From NCBI GenBank assembly GCA_015680685.1, contig MNCI01010070.1, forward strand, positions 68,835 through 132,834: a stretch of DNA of 64,000 bases, written 5' to 3'. Positions 35,367 through 45,739 of the stretch are shown here, one piece after another (positions within the stretch are counted from its first letter, which is position 1; every line of letters starts with the position of its first letter). A program made the position numbers and the translations under genes. The notes under the pieces were generated by a model. That model did not search any database, was not told the origin of the DNA, and was given only the letters and a program-made list of their open reading frames with translations. Source of the stretch: Gnetum montanum. Taxonomy: Eukaryota > Streptophyta > Gnetopsida > Gnetales > Gnetaceae.

Positions 35367-36267
35367 TGATGAGTGGCGAGGTACCCCTACACTCAACCAT
35401 ACGAATATGAGTGTTACACATGCAATCTGATCGAACTCCACAGATGGACTAGTTTTGGCACCTAGATAGTTAGCCTTAGGTCGCAGTTCATTGTCTTCCC
35501 ACCTAGACTAGTATTATCTTTGTCACATATGGTTTAGTCCAGAGTGAGATGTATGATGGGTTTCTAATCTAATGCTACTCCTGAGGGCAATGGAAAGTAA
35601 TATTATCTAAGCTAAGAGAAAAAGGGTAAGAGAATCTAATCTAGCCTAAGTGTGATGAGCATCCATTCCTTGATTATCCATACACATCTTGGACTTCGTG
35701 CATGACTACCACTGGGATTACCAAGCATAGATCCTAGGTACGCTACTGGGTTACCCAGTAGTCACACTTAAATGCTCGTAATTAAGTCATACACATTCAG
35801 CATTTTAACATGAGTTTAAGGGTGAGAAGAGATTAACTAGAAAAGAAGTAAATAACAATTAAATAATTAATTAAACTAAGTGAATGTTGCAATGATGAAG
35901 TAATTTTGATCTTTATTTCTGATCATGTGCGTGTCCAAGTACGTCACACTCAAATAAGGATGTCGTACAATTACAATCACCACAATGCAGGCAAAAACTG
36001 GGAAATTATTCTAGCTATGGAAGGGAAAAACTTCCACAGCTTTGCTAAGAGACTAAAACTAGATGCGAAACAAGGGAGAGCCGCCTCTTATTTATATAAG
36101 TGGCAACAGGCCACAATATCACACACGTGATATCACGGCTGATGCGATATCACAGCCCATGGAATATCACAGCTATGATATCACGGTAGTGATATCACAA
36201 CCACTGTGATATCACAAGTGTGATATCATAGCAGCAATATCACAGCCAGCAAATTCATGACTCATCA
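35367..36267 (-). repeat. Element B LTR, left copy (3' LTR), 901 bp
   Basis: TGATGAGT at 35367, ACTCATCA ending 36267. Compared with the right copy it has many single-base, mostly transition, differences and nine rather than six palindromes in its U3. Interior-side flank: the minus strand reads CATGGGGGTA just before the LTR, a short polypurine-like tract. Confidence 0.9.
36088..36243 (-). promoter_or_regulatory. U3 promoter, left LTR B: nine GTGATATCAC palindromes and TATA box
   Basis: 10-bp palindromes or one/two-base variants start at 36113, 36127, 36144, 36161, 36175, 36189, 36206, 36220 and 36234 (spacing 14, 17, 17, 14, 14, 17, 14, 14). Perfect copies are at 36127, 36189 and 36206. On the minus strand they lie upstream of TTATATAAATAAG (36100-36088). 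A binding-site array for a dimeric regulator is the natural inference. Confidence 0.85.
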
Positions 36268-36829
36268 TACCCCCATGACTGAATGAAAACTCATCCTCGA
36301 GTTACAGAGAGAACAAGGTCCATTGATTACACAGTGGATAGGTGTGGGATTATTGACTAACTAGAATGGATTCATGATGTAGTGTGGAGTCAGAACAAAA
36401 TTAAGACACAACACAAAATAAAATCTTATGATTACAAAATTGGTGGAACTCATGTAGTTCTTGTTGGCAGTGGCTCCTCCATAGGTGTCTTTCCCTTTTC
36501 TTGTGCTCCAGGTCTTGGGATTTAATGGCGTTGAAGTATGGCTTGGAGTTTCTCCTCTTGTAAGGCCTTGAGTACCTTGGCATGTATGTAAGTTTATGCT
36601 TATGCCATAGAGGCATCCTAGTCAGCCTTCTCTTTTTCTTTTGCCACCCTTTTATTTTCTATCAACAGTTTATTAAGTTGCTCAATTCTAAAAGTGTCCA
36701 GCTAGTTCTGAGCAATCTTTGGCCCTATATTCGGAAGGTTTAATACTTTCGAAATGGCTTGAATAGATAAATCAATAGTCACACCATAATTGTTAACCAT
36801 GGTGCCTTCTCCCTATTGTGCCAAAATTC
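36268..36829. other. Element B 3' untranslated region
   Basis: Between the ORF2 remnant and the 3' LTR. Contains decayed reading frames possibly derived from a longer ORF2 (basic stretch around 36610-36480), but no clear domain. Confidence 0.4.
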
Positions 36830-37215
36830 ATACGTTTCCCCTAAGTACCAGGCACGCTTTCAGAGAGGGTAGGCCATAATGGGGATCCTTTAAGGTGATC
36901 CCTAATGGCCTCTGGATCAAATTCTATGAAAGGTCCAAAGTTTAATTCCATGATCGCTACAGTGAATATGGACCTTTCATGGATGTTCTGAACACAATCC
37001 TAGGTCAGCGTGAAATATCGTCCCTGTTCAGATGCTGCAGTAGCTACTCCTTTCACCTGCCTTGATTGTATAGTAGCAGGGTCTTCTTGATGGATACTAA
37101 GTGATTGTTCCTCCTGCTCTGCATGTTTTTTGGCAGGAACTTGTCCTTCACCTCTCCTAGGTTGTTTGATCATACCTTGAGCAAGACCTTCCTGTTGTCT
37201 GCATTTTGGGGCCAT
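36830..37215 (-). pseudogene. Element B ORF2, Transposase_32-like N-terminus
   Basis: Starts at ATG 37215 (MAPKCRQQEGLAQ, KQPRRGEGQ), right after an acceptor-like TGCAG, so it may be a spliced second ORF. After a TAG (about 36999) it continues LNFGPFIEFDPEAIRDHL, resembling the 'F-pEAIn-fL' block of Transposase_32-type ORFs, then a further stop near 36850. The start (MAPK...KQPRxGxGQ) matches the ORF at 57181, which follows a related LTR organisation. Function unknown; probably an element-borne accessory protein, here truncated. Confidence 0.5.
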
Positions 37216-37221
37216 CTGCAA

Positions 37222-38814
37222 TCAGACGGGACCAATCGTTAGTAAGGTTGTTACCAAAGTTACGTTATACCTTACTGCTTGCCTTAATAGATTTACATTA
37301 TTTTCGTGTGATGTTAATTATTGGAAGAACATGTCCCTAAAAGATTATAATGTTGAGTTCTGTTTGCTTAGGTGGTTTCTAAATTTAATTTTCTGGTATA
37401 GCTAAGGGGATGAAATTGTTTTTGACACATTTTATTCTTAATTTTCCAACTAGCTACCCTTAAAGATGTCCTTCAGGAGATGATGAATTTCAAAACATTT
37501 ATGCACTATTCAGCATGTGCCCCTCCCCCACAACTAAGCTGAACACTCCAAGTTCAAGTAGGTTCAGACAGAATGAAAATTGGAGTACCAGCGAGCGAGA
37601 TATAGGTATAAAAGCAAGGGTCTCACAATCACAAGTCGTAGAGAAAAAATTTGAAAAACTCCCCCACGTGAATAGTGGAAAATGATGGTAAGTGTTGCGA
37701 GGAGGTCACATATATATATTTTCATCAAAGTTAGGACACTTAGAGAATGTACCAAATTTTTAATATTTCTTTTGAAATTAAACGACTTAAACTAAGGACA
37801 TCTGGATGATTTTTATAAGGTTCCAAGGTAATTCAACTATTTCTGAAGGCACAAAAATTATGATGGTGTGGAATTTATCAATAAGGACCTCGGATGGTAG
37901 AGAAAAAGGCTATGTGATGATTCATAGTAATGTTGAATCGGAGGAATAGTAATAAGGGAAAGAATATCATGAACAATACGTTGAGGGTAATAAATGTTAT
38001 GTTTGAGCTGTGTCATAAGTGACAATTACAAAAGATTACATAAGTGGGTCCTCCCCAAAGTAGGTTCCAACCTATAATGCCCTTGTGTAACCATAATTAA
38101 AGTTTCTATGGGCACTAGAAGGGTTAAATGTAATCCGCACTAATTCCAAAAAACACACACATGTAATTATCACTGAAATGAGGTAAGAATTCTATGTTAC
38201 ACATGACACAAGCTACAATTACATGAACAGTGAGGTGATACAAACTGCAGAAAGGGATCGTAGAGATTGGGACATGAGGTAACTAACCCAGGGCACAATG
38301 AATCCTGCATGAAAAGCATGATTAATGTGTTATTAACCCGTCATTCCAAGATTAGGACCAAGTCCATCCTTCTAATCAGTGACATCACATTGTTTCATCC
38401 CATGATGAACAACTATGAGAGCACCATAACAACAAGGTGTACAATCACTTGGCATTTTGTTCAAGGGAGGAGTGACTTTTGTTTTGTGGCAGTTTTCTTC
38501 ACTTTTTTTTTTTTCTTTTCTCATCATTTTTTTTTTTTGAATACTGGATCCAGAGAAGCTGCCAACCTTCAGGCATGGGTGCATGTCTTTCCAATGGGAC
38601 CCCCTAGAACAACATTGGATTTTTGAGTGCCCTTTTGATTACTCTTACTTCCATTTTTCATTAGATCTACAAGGATCTTAGTACAACCATGTTGCATGAT
38701 AACTCCCATAGATGTCACCAAAGAGAATCTGCAAGTCCCCTTGATGTCACACCCTAATCATTCCCTCTTGGTCCATCCTTCTTCATTCTAGGTACAATGA
38801 ATGCAAAATTAATT
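37222..38814. other. Element B internal non-coding spacer
   Basis: No gene seen. T-rich homopolymer runs at about 38500-38540 and a TA run at 37708. It may contain an intron joining gag and ORF2 transcripts. Confidence 0.4.
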
Positions 38815-40608
38815 TTAAGTTTTANACAAGTGACATTCATGGGTTACAGGAACCTTAGGAATAGTTGGTGGTAATGTGGAAGGAGGGAAAGGATGAGAAT
38901 GTTGAAAATTAGGAGAAGTGTAAGGTGCACAAGGCGGTGGTGGTGTTGAGAAAATCGGCTGATAGTATTGTGGAGAATGGTAATGTGGTGAGATGGGGCA
39001 TGTTGGCCCAATTGGAGAAATAGGATGTTGAACTAGATAAGTGTTTGGATTCGGATGATATGAAAGGTTCCTCCAGTGTAAGTGTGGTTTCCCCCATGAC
39101 TGGGATTGTTGCCACTGTGGTTGAACACAGTATCTCTGTACAAACTCTAGATGTAACGTGTTTCCCCAATGCTCATATAAATGTAACAGGATTGGGCATT
39201 GGCCCTTGGGGTGATCATATAGGCATATGTTGCATCCATACGTATGATCAGCAATTGAGCTCTTATTTTCTTCATTCCTTCTTTCCTAATGTCTAATGTT
39301 TTGTCCTAGTTCTTTGGTTGCCAAATATCTATCTCCAATAATATCGATAACTTCTCCACACTTTTTATGTGTCCATTCCAACATCTTATTAATCTTTGCC
39401 TCAACTTCCTCTAATGATTGTTTTTCTGGCAAAGATGGTTCTTTCTCCTTGTGATAAATTGATTTCTCCTTTTTATGATCATGGACCTTTGTTAAGTTGA
39501 GATTTTGGTCCTGTTGATGTTTTTCAACACTCTCCCATCTAGCCATTTCTCCTTCTTCTTTTGCTACCCACTTAATAAGCTCTTGGATTTGATGGGTTCA
39601 TAGTTTGTATAGTTGGCCTTGGGCATACATCCCTAGGGTCTCTCTTGTTTCATCACGTAGCCCATCAATGATATGATACATTAGCCTTTCCTCAAAGAAC
39701 TCATGGCCTGGACAGTTATTTAATAGTGCATGATATCTTTCTAAGGCCATGACCAAGGGTTCATGTTGTGCTTGTTTCCACCCTTGGATTTGTTTCCTCA
39801 AGGCCGACACTCTTGCGTAGGTTTGATATCTTTTGCTAAAGAGTTCTACCATTGTTGGCCAATGTCGTATTGAATTTGGTTTTAACAATCTATACCATAC
39901 TTTTGCTTGGCCAACGAGTGTCATACGAAAGAGCTTGAGTTTTTGCCAACCATTATCAATGTTGTTCCATGTACAAGCATCGTAGAAGGCTTGTAAATGT
40001 TGTTGTAGATCTAACTCATAGCCTCTTGAAAATTTGGAAAAGTTGTTTAAATTGAGCCTAGGTAGGCGGCTCTCTTTACGATGCCTACGTGAGATTTGAA
40101 CAGCCTCTTGTATTGGTGTTAGGCCCTTAGTGGCTAGCAAGGGTTCATCATCACTAAGTAGGTTGTGAGTTTGTGAGTTGGGATGATGCTACCTTCATTT
40201 ATGTTGCCATTCTTGATTTTCTTTGTGAACTCAATTTTTAGTTCTATGCTGATCCCTTGAAAGATAGTCATCCATGTCACAATCTAACATTGGAGTAGAG
40301 GAAGAGAAGGAACTGTAAAACTCGTTATGACTTTTGTAAGTCTTCCAATCATCCCCAAGTAAGTTCTTATTAGTTATTGAGAAGCTCCTAGGCCTTTCGG
40401 GCCTCCTCATTCTATGGGATGTATCATCCTCACTAGAGGTGTTAGAGTTGGATGACGAGAGTCTTTGAGTATCGTTGGAGTGTTCATAAACGTAGGGGAC
40501 TCCTACATAAGGTTGAGTACTTCAAACTTCATTTTCATATAATTCATCGATTCTCCAATGAATTTCCTCACTAGATATGACATTAGTATAATCTTGTAGG
40601 AGAGGCAT
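38815..40608 (-). pseudogene. Element B gag, near-complete single frame (~598 codons)
   Basis: Start ATG 40608 (MPLLQDYTNVISSEEIHW), serine-rich N-terminus, then the capsid core RLPRLNLNNFSKFSRGYEL (about 40070), LFRMTLVGQAKVWYRLLKP, MVELFSKRYQTY and FFEERLMYHIIDGL. A Lys/Glu-rich linker follows, then a zinc knuckle CNICLYDHPKGQC (C-x2-C-x3-H-x4-C, all four ligands present, about 39235) and a Pro-rich tail (SPIGPTCPISP, STPPPPCAP). The whole gene stays in one phase; it is broken only by about six stops (TGA at 39598-39600, TAG at 39286-39288, others N-terminal) and one N at 38825. No indel was detected, so it is far better kept than the other gags here. Confidence 0.85.
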
Positions 40609-40734
40609 GATTGTGAAATTTGTGTGAAAATTTATGTGTGACTTTTTTTTTATAATTATTTCTTTCTAAAAGATATATCATTAACTTATTTACAGCTACC
40701 TTGTATGATATAACTAATCTAGATAACTAGCACC

Positions 40735-40754
40735 GTCCCAGGCAATGGTGCCAA
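40735..40754 (-). other. Primer-binding site of element B (tRNA-Asp type, decayed)
   Basis: One base inside the 5' LTR the minus strand reads TGGCACCATTGCCTGGGAC. The plant tRNA-Asp PBS of Athila elements, from memory, is TGGCGCCGTTGCCGGGGA. The differences in the first 15 bases are CpG-to-CpA/TpG changes. Confidence 0.75.
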
Positions 40755-41609
40755 TGATGAGTGGCAAGGTACCCCTACACTCAACTATACGAATACGAGC
40801 GTTACATGCATGATCCAGTCAAACTCCGCAAATGGACTAGTTGTGGCACCTAGATAGTTAGCCTTAGGTCGTAGTTCACTATCTTCCCACTTGGACTAGT
40901 ATTATCTTTGTCACATATGGTTTAGTCCAGAGTGAGGTGTATGATGGGTTTCTAATCTAATACTACTCCTAAAGGAAATGGAAAGTAATATTATCTAAGC
41001 TAAGAGGAAAGGGTAAGAGAATCTAATCTAGCCTAAGTGCAATGAGCATCCATTCCTTGATTATCTGTACACATCTTGGACTTCGTGCACAACTACAACT
41101 GGGATTACCAAGCGCAGATCCTAGGTATGCTACTGGGTTACCAAATAGTCACAGTTAAATGCTCGTAATCAAGTTGTACTCATTCTACATTTTAACATGA
41201 GTTTAAGGGTGAGAAGAGATTAACAAGGAAAGTAGTAAATAACAATTAAATAATTAATTAAACTAAGTGAATACTGCAATGATGAAGTAATCTCGATCTT
41301 TATTTCCAGTCATGTGCATGTCCAAGTACGTCACACTCGAATAAGGATGTCATACAATTACAATCACCACACTGTGGGCAAACACTAGGAAATTATTCTA
41401 TCTCTGGAAGGGAAAAACTGCTAGAGCTTTGCTAAGAGACTAAAACTGGCTGCAAAACAAGGGAGAGCTGCCTCTTATTTATAGAACTGGTGGTGGGCCA
41501 TGATATCACGTACGTGATATCACGGCTGATGCGATATCGTAGCTCATGTGATATCACAGGTGTGATATCACAGCAATGATATCACAGCCAGCAAATTCAT
41601 GACTCATCA
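40755..41609 (-). repeat. Element B LTR, right copy (5' LTR), 855 bp
   Basis: TGATGAGT at 40755, ACTCATCA ending 41609. It is 46 bp shorter than the left LTR; 45 bp of this is three missing palindrome units in U3. Confidence 0.9.
41476..41585 (-). promoter_or_regulatory. U3 promoter, right LTR B: six palindromes and TATA box
   Basis: 10-mers of the GTGATATCAC type start at 41500, 41514, 41531, 41548, 41562 and 41576 (spacing 14, 17, 17, 14, 14). The minus-strand TATA box (TCTATAAATAAG) is at 41486-41475. The last unit ends 24 bp from the LTR end, exactly as in the left copy. Confidence 0.85.
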
Positions 41610-42189
41610 GTAAGCCTTGTGAGATTAATATGCTTCTTGTGGGAAGGCATCTATTGAGCTTATCAAGACCTTATAGGGTTGAGTATATTTCTTGAGAGAA
41701 AACACTCCGTGCAAAGCTCACTTCATTACAAACCATGTGGAATCCTCAAAACCACATTTTGAGCTTATTTGAATCTTGCTGGGTTGAGTGTGTTTCCTAT
41801 GAGAAAAAATTTTTTGTGGAGCTCACACTTTGTAAAGGATGTGGTTCCCTTTAAACCACATTTTGAAGAAAGAAAGTCCAAAGATGTGTAAGGATTCTAC
41901 TCTTTCAGTGTGGAAGTACCCAAGTTAGGGAACCATGTAAATTTAAGTGCAATTTTGGTTGTCTGATTTGTTCGAATTGGAAAACTTATTCAACCCCCCT
42001 TCTAAGTTCTTAGTTCTTAATCTAGCATTTACTCAAAAGATGCTTTACATAAATGTAGTTCATACTTCTGATTAGTAAATCTCAATATTTTATGTTAAAT
42101 TTCTTTTATAAGCATTCTTTTATGTTTTCTTAATCTTGTGAAGTCTAAGATAATCCTTAACCAAGTTCATTAAGGAAATAATAGTGGAT

Positions 42190-43050
42190 ACTTTGAATCA
42201 TAATCCTTGGATGCTTATATGATATTGATAGCCAATCTTAGATAAAGATGCTTATAATCTAGTTAAAACATGCAATACCTGCCAAAGACATCTCACTTAT
42301 CTATCTCCCTTCACAATAGCTTAACATCTCAAATCACATGATCTTCTTAAAAATGGAACTATATCTCATTGATGCACTAATCCTCCATTATTTTTTGGAC
42401 ACCAATTTATTTTTACTACTATGGAATATTTTACAAAGTGGATAGAAATTATTTCTTTTCATTCCATAAATTTTCACTTTATTTGTCATTTCATTCTTGA
42501 TCACATAATAACCCACTTCAATGTATCTCTTCAAACTGTAACTGAAAATGGACCTCAATTCAAACATAAGGAGATAGCTTATTTTTACTTCATGTATCAC
42601 ATCATCTAGTCATTTTTTCACCTTATTACCCTCAATCCAATGGTGAATCTAAATCAACTCATGAATCCCCCATTCATTTCCTTCATACAATGTTTAATAA
42701 AATCCAATGCAATTGGCACATACATCTATCCCATGCTCTTTGGGTCTACTATATCATCTTTCATACAGCCACTCACTGTACTCCATATTTTCTAACCTAT
42801 TCTTCTAAGGCAACCTTACTAGTTAAGCTTCATGTTCCATCTCTTCATGTTACTCTTCATGATTGGTGTTCAAAACTTGATCTTTAATGATAACTTGATC
42901 TTTAATATATACATGAATATCAAGCAAATATTCACCATCATCACTCTAGACATGTTAGAATTAGAAAGATTCATAAAGCTGATCTAGTCCTTCTCCATTT
43001 TCTAAACTCTAGAGATACAAAATTCTCCCCTAACTAGCAACATTCTCTTC
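42190..43050 (+). pseudogene. Isolated Ty3/gypsy integrase fragment
   Basis: KDAYNLVKTCNTCQRH (from 42244) is the second half of the zinc domain. The core follows with TMEYFTKWIEI, HFNVSLQTVTENGPQF (second catalytic Asp changed to Glu) and, after a stop, MLFGSTISSF-like sequence in shifted frames up to about 42870 (HALWVYYIIFHTAT in the third). No RT lies upstream. The fragment begins about 160 bp after the LTR D end. Confidence 0.7.
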
Positions 43051-45739
43051 TAGTAGTTTGATCTTTACAAAATTACACCTAAACACTATCTAATCTAAAA
43101 GTACATGAGTTTCTAGATCCTATTAATAGAAGCCTTGTAAAGCACTACTACATGTAGCAAATTTATAGTATTCGACTTCTTAACTATTTCAGACTAAATG
43201 TATATCCTTCCGGTGATAGTTTATTTTTCATTAGCTCTTTTATAGTACAATGAGATATGTAATACATTAAGATAACAAGTTTACTCTAAGTCCTAATTTA
43301 TTTTATACTATTTTTCTTACTAATTCTTCTCTCTATCTCACATTTTACTATTTTTCTAACTATTTCTACATATTTTCCTATGCTAACTATCCTATTCTAA
43401 TCTATGTACTCAGCATAACTAGTGAGATTTTTAAATGTCTAAATATTTTATTACTTTATGTGAAGGTGTGACTAACCATATTATTAAGTGTAATAAGGAG
43501 GGGTTACTTCAATAGTATATCTTTTCAGCTATGCAATGTGGAGGATTTAACCATGCTCCATTTATGTGACATAGGACTATTCTCATGACAAGTGTATAAG
43601 TGATATCCTCTTTACTCTCCTTTCTTTTTTCACTTTCTTTGTTTGCATGCTAATATTTTCTACTCTTATATACTATATTTCTCTCTTCTTCCTCTTATTT
43701 CTTCTTCTAAGCTATTTCCATTCCTCTTTAGATACAACATTAATAAGGCCAAACAACAACCTCTACCATGATGTATTGAGGGAGTATTAAATGTAGAGTG
43801 AGATAAGAAGTGTGAATATTCATATGAGTAAGGTAAGGAAGAGGTCAGCTTTAGGAATCTAGTCATGTTCTACTTTTTTGACATAGCACTCTACCATTGG
43901 TGTATTGGTGATATTCCTAGCATGCTTTTCCCTTATTTATTATTTCCTATTTTTGCTTCCAGCTATCTCCCTATCTTTCAATATCACTTTCTCATCTCAT
44001 GCTCTACATTGGTGATGCAAAAATGAGTCTCTTTTCTTTACATCAATGGTGGTGTGATTAAGAGAATTGAGTAGATTAGAGAGTATTTCACTAATATTTT
44101 TATGTGTGCATTCTTGGATCTAGCCACACCCCACTTCTATGACATAACACTACACTAGAAGTGTATCGACAATATCCTAGATTTTTTTTCTCATTATCCC
44201 ATTTTGTTCAAATCCTCTTACAAGTACCTAGCAACTTGTCTCTTTTCTTAATAAATTCTCCTTCAATTTTTCAGAGACATCCATCAAGAGGAAGCAATGT
44301 TATACCCAATTTGGATTTTTTTCTACATAGGTTAGAGTTTTGGGTACTTTTTATGGCTTTTCTAGCTCAAGCAATCTTTAGCAATTCTAAATTTAACATT
44401 TTGCATCATTGATAACATAGTTTCTAGTCTTTATCTTCAACATCATTTTCATCTTTGACATCCAACATTAATCCTACTTTTAATATCTAAGATTACTTTT
44501 CACATCAGCTATATTTTTTACATCTATTTCATCTATGCATGTCATTTCTCCTATGTGGATCCCAATACATCATTTATTCATGATCTATGAGGCATTCATG
44601 ACCTATACATTGGAGAATATCCTTAAACTAAAAAGGATTAAAGACCAGTTGGAGTTAATTAAAAATCAAAAAAAAACACGAAATCATTACTTAATCTCAC
44701 TATTTTACATAGACACATCCCTATGGAAAATTTCATGTTTAGGATATCCTAAGGATGAAGGGTCATTACTAATAGTTTCATTAAACTTGAAACATGTTTA
44801 GTAATCCCTAAGAAATTGAACAGACATAGACACATCCCTAATCCCCCAATTTTATGTTTAAGGGTCATTACTATGTCTTTTCAAGTTTCATTTCTAGTTA
44901 TTCTATTATTTTCCTATATTTTGGTTTTTCTTTCTCTATTTTGTATCAACATTATAAAAAATCTATTTTACTATCCTCTTCATTTAAGGACATGATTCAT
45001 TTTCTTTAATTTATCAAATACATTTTATTGTTTTTCACAAATTTACTTTTTCTAGACACATTCACTCTACTTCCTTGTAGATCTTATTTTATGTAATGTT
45101 TTTCTTTCACGTTGTATCATGCATTTGCTTTTTCTTTTTCATCACATTTCTTTGGTTTTTCATCACATCTACTAATCCACACACTCTTTTTTCACTTTTT
45201 ATCTAGTTGTGTTTGACAAAAACATTATCTTGAATTTCTAACAATCTACAAGTTCCCTTTCTATTTAGAGATTCATTTCTTTATACCGTTTGATGGTTCT
45301 TAATTCATTTCACATATGATTCTTCTAAATCTCAAATTTATAATGATTCTATCCAAAAAAAATCATAGGAAGCACTCAAAAATATCTACATAGATAAAAA
45401 TATCTACAAAAATATTCATTTCCAAGTAGAACATCATCAAGAAGAAAAAAAAGGATTAGAAAAAGTTATAAATCCTAGAAAAGATAGAGTTGGAGCCTAT
45501 TAAACTTAAGATATTACTAGAGTTACTTGAATACATATTCCTAGACAATGATAAATTGGTAATGATTAATTCCTAGCTCATAAAAGAATAGAAGTAGAAG
45601 TTACTTGAGATAGTTAACTAATAGTCAAAAGCCTTTGCTTGATAATATGACAAAAATACAAGTATTAAATCATGCATACACCAACATAGAATCTACACAA
45701 GTCTTGCAATAAAGCCAAAATGTCATTCATAGAATAGAT
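43051..45739. other. Gene-free AT-rich stretch
   Basis: No coding signal except the repeat at 43549-44180. CT-rich runs (CTCTCTTCTTCCTC) are common. Open frames here (for example 44161-44412 and 44535-44801) have no recognisable domain. Confidence 0.35.
43549..44180. repeat. ~260-310-bp degenerate tandem repeat, three units
   Basis: A landmark (TG or TTTTGACATAG, then ACTCTA.., GTGTAT..GTGATAT.CCT) occurs at 43566-43611, 43878-43918 and 44137-44180, each followed by a CT-rich stretch. Strongly diverged. Confidence 0.45.

Larger units (their letters stand above)
35367..41609 (-). mobile_element. Element B: complete non-autonomous Athila-like LTR retrotransposon
   Basis: Bounded by two LTRs (35367-36267 and 40755-41609) that share the ends TGATGAGT...ACTCATCA, and by a GTAAG duplication. 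Minus-strand order: 5' LTR, PBS, gag (40608-38815), non-coding 1.6 kb, short ORF2 (37215-36830), 3' LTR. No protease, RT or integrase is present in the 4.5-kb interior, so it must have used another element's enzymes. The zinc-knuckle context and PBS point to Athila relatives such as the one at 59.7-63.8 kb. It is the youngest clear insertion in the window and is nested in LTR D. Confidence 0.9.
35362..41614 (-). repeat. 5-bp target-site duplication GTAAG of element B
   Basis: GTAAG at 35362-35366 directly before the left LTR and at 41610-41614 directly after the right LTR. Exact 5-bp duplications are typical of LTR retrotransposon integration. Confidence 0.9.
34077..42026 (+). mobile_element. 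LTR of family D, split by two nested insertions
   Basis: The LTR starts TGTTGACATTTTGG and ends about CTAGCA 42026. Its parts are 34077-34801, about 35284-35366 and 41615-42026. Joined, they total about 1220 bp, matching the uninterrupted relative at 47418-48626 (about 1209 bp). Homologous landmarks are AAGGCTATGAAAGAA against AAGGCTATAAGAAG, ATATGCTTCTTG then GAAGGCAT against ATGTGCTTCTTG then GAAGGCAT, and AAACTTATTCAACCC against AAACTTATTCATCCC. GACATC words start at 34420, 34454 and 34492, upstream of the TATA-like site near 34650. Confidence 0.6.

Noticed and set aside
36113-36243. CRISPR-like evenly spaced repeats (also 7271-7402)
   Set aside because: Units are 10-17 bp with 4-7-bp spacers in plant retroelement control regions; this does not fit CRISPR repeat or spacer sizes.
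38267-38626. 119-codon plus-strand ORF within element B
   Set aside because: It is in the non-coding spacer, crosses T-homopolymers and has no recognisable domain; probably chance.
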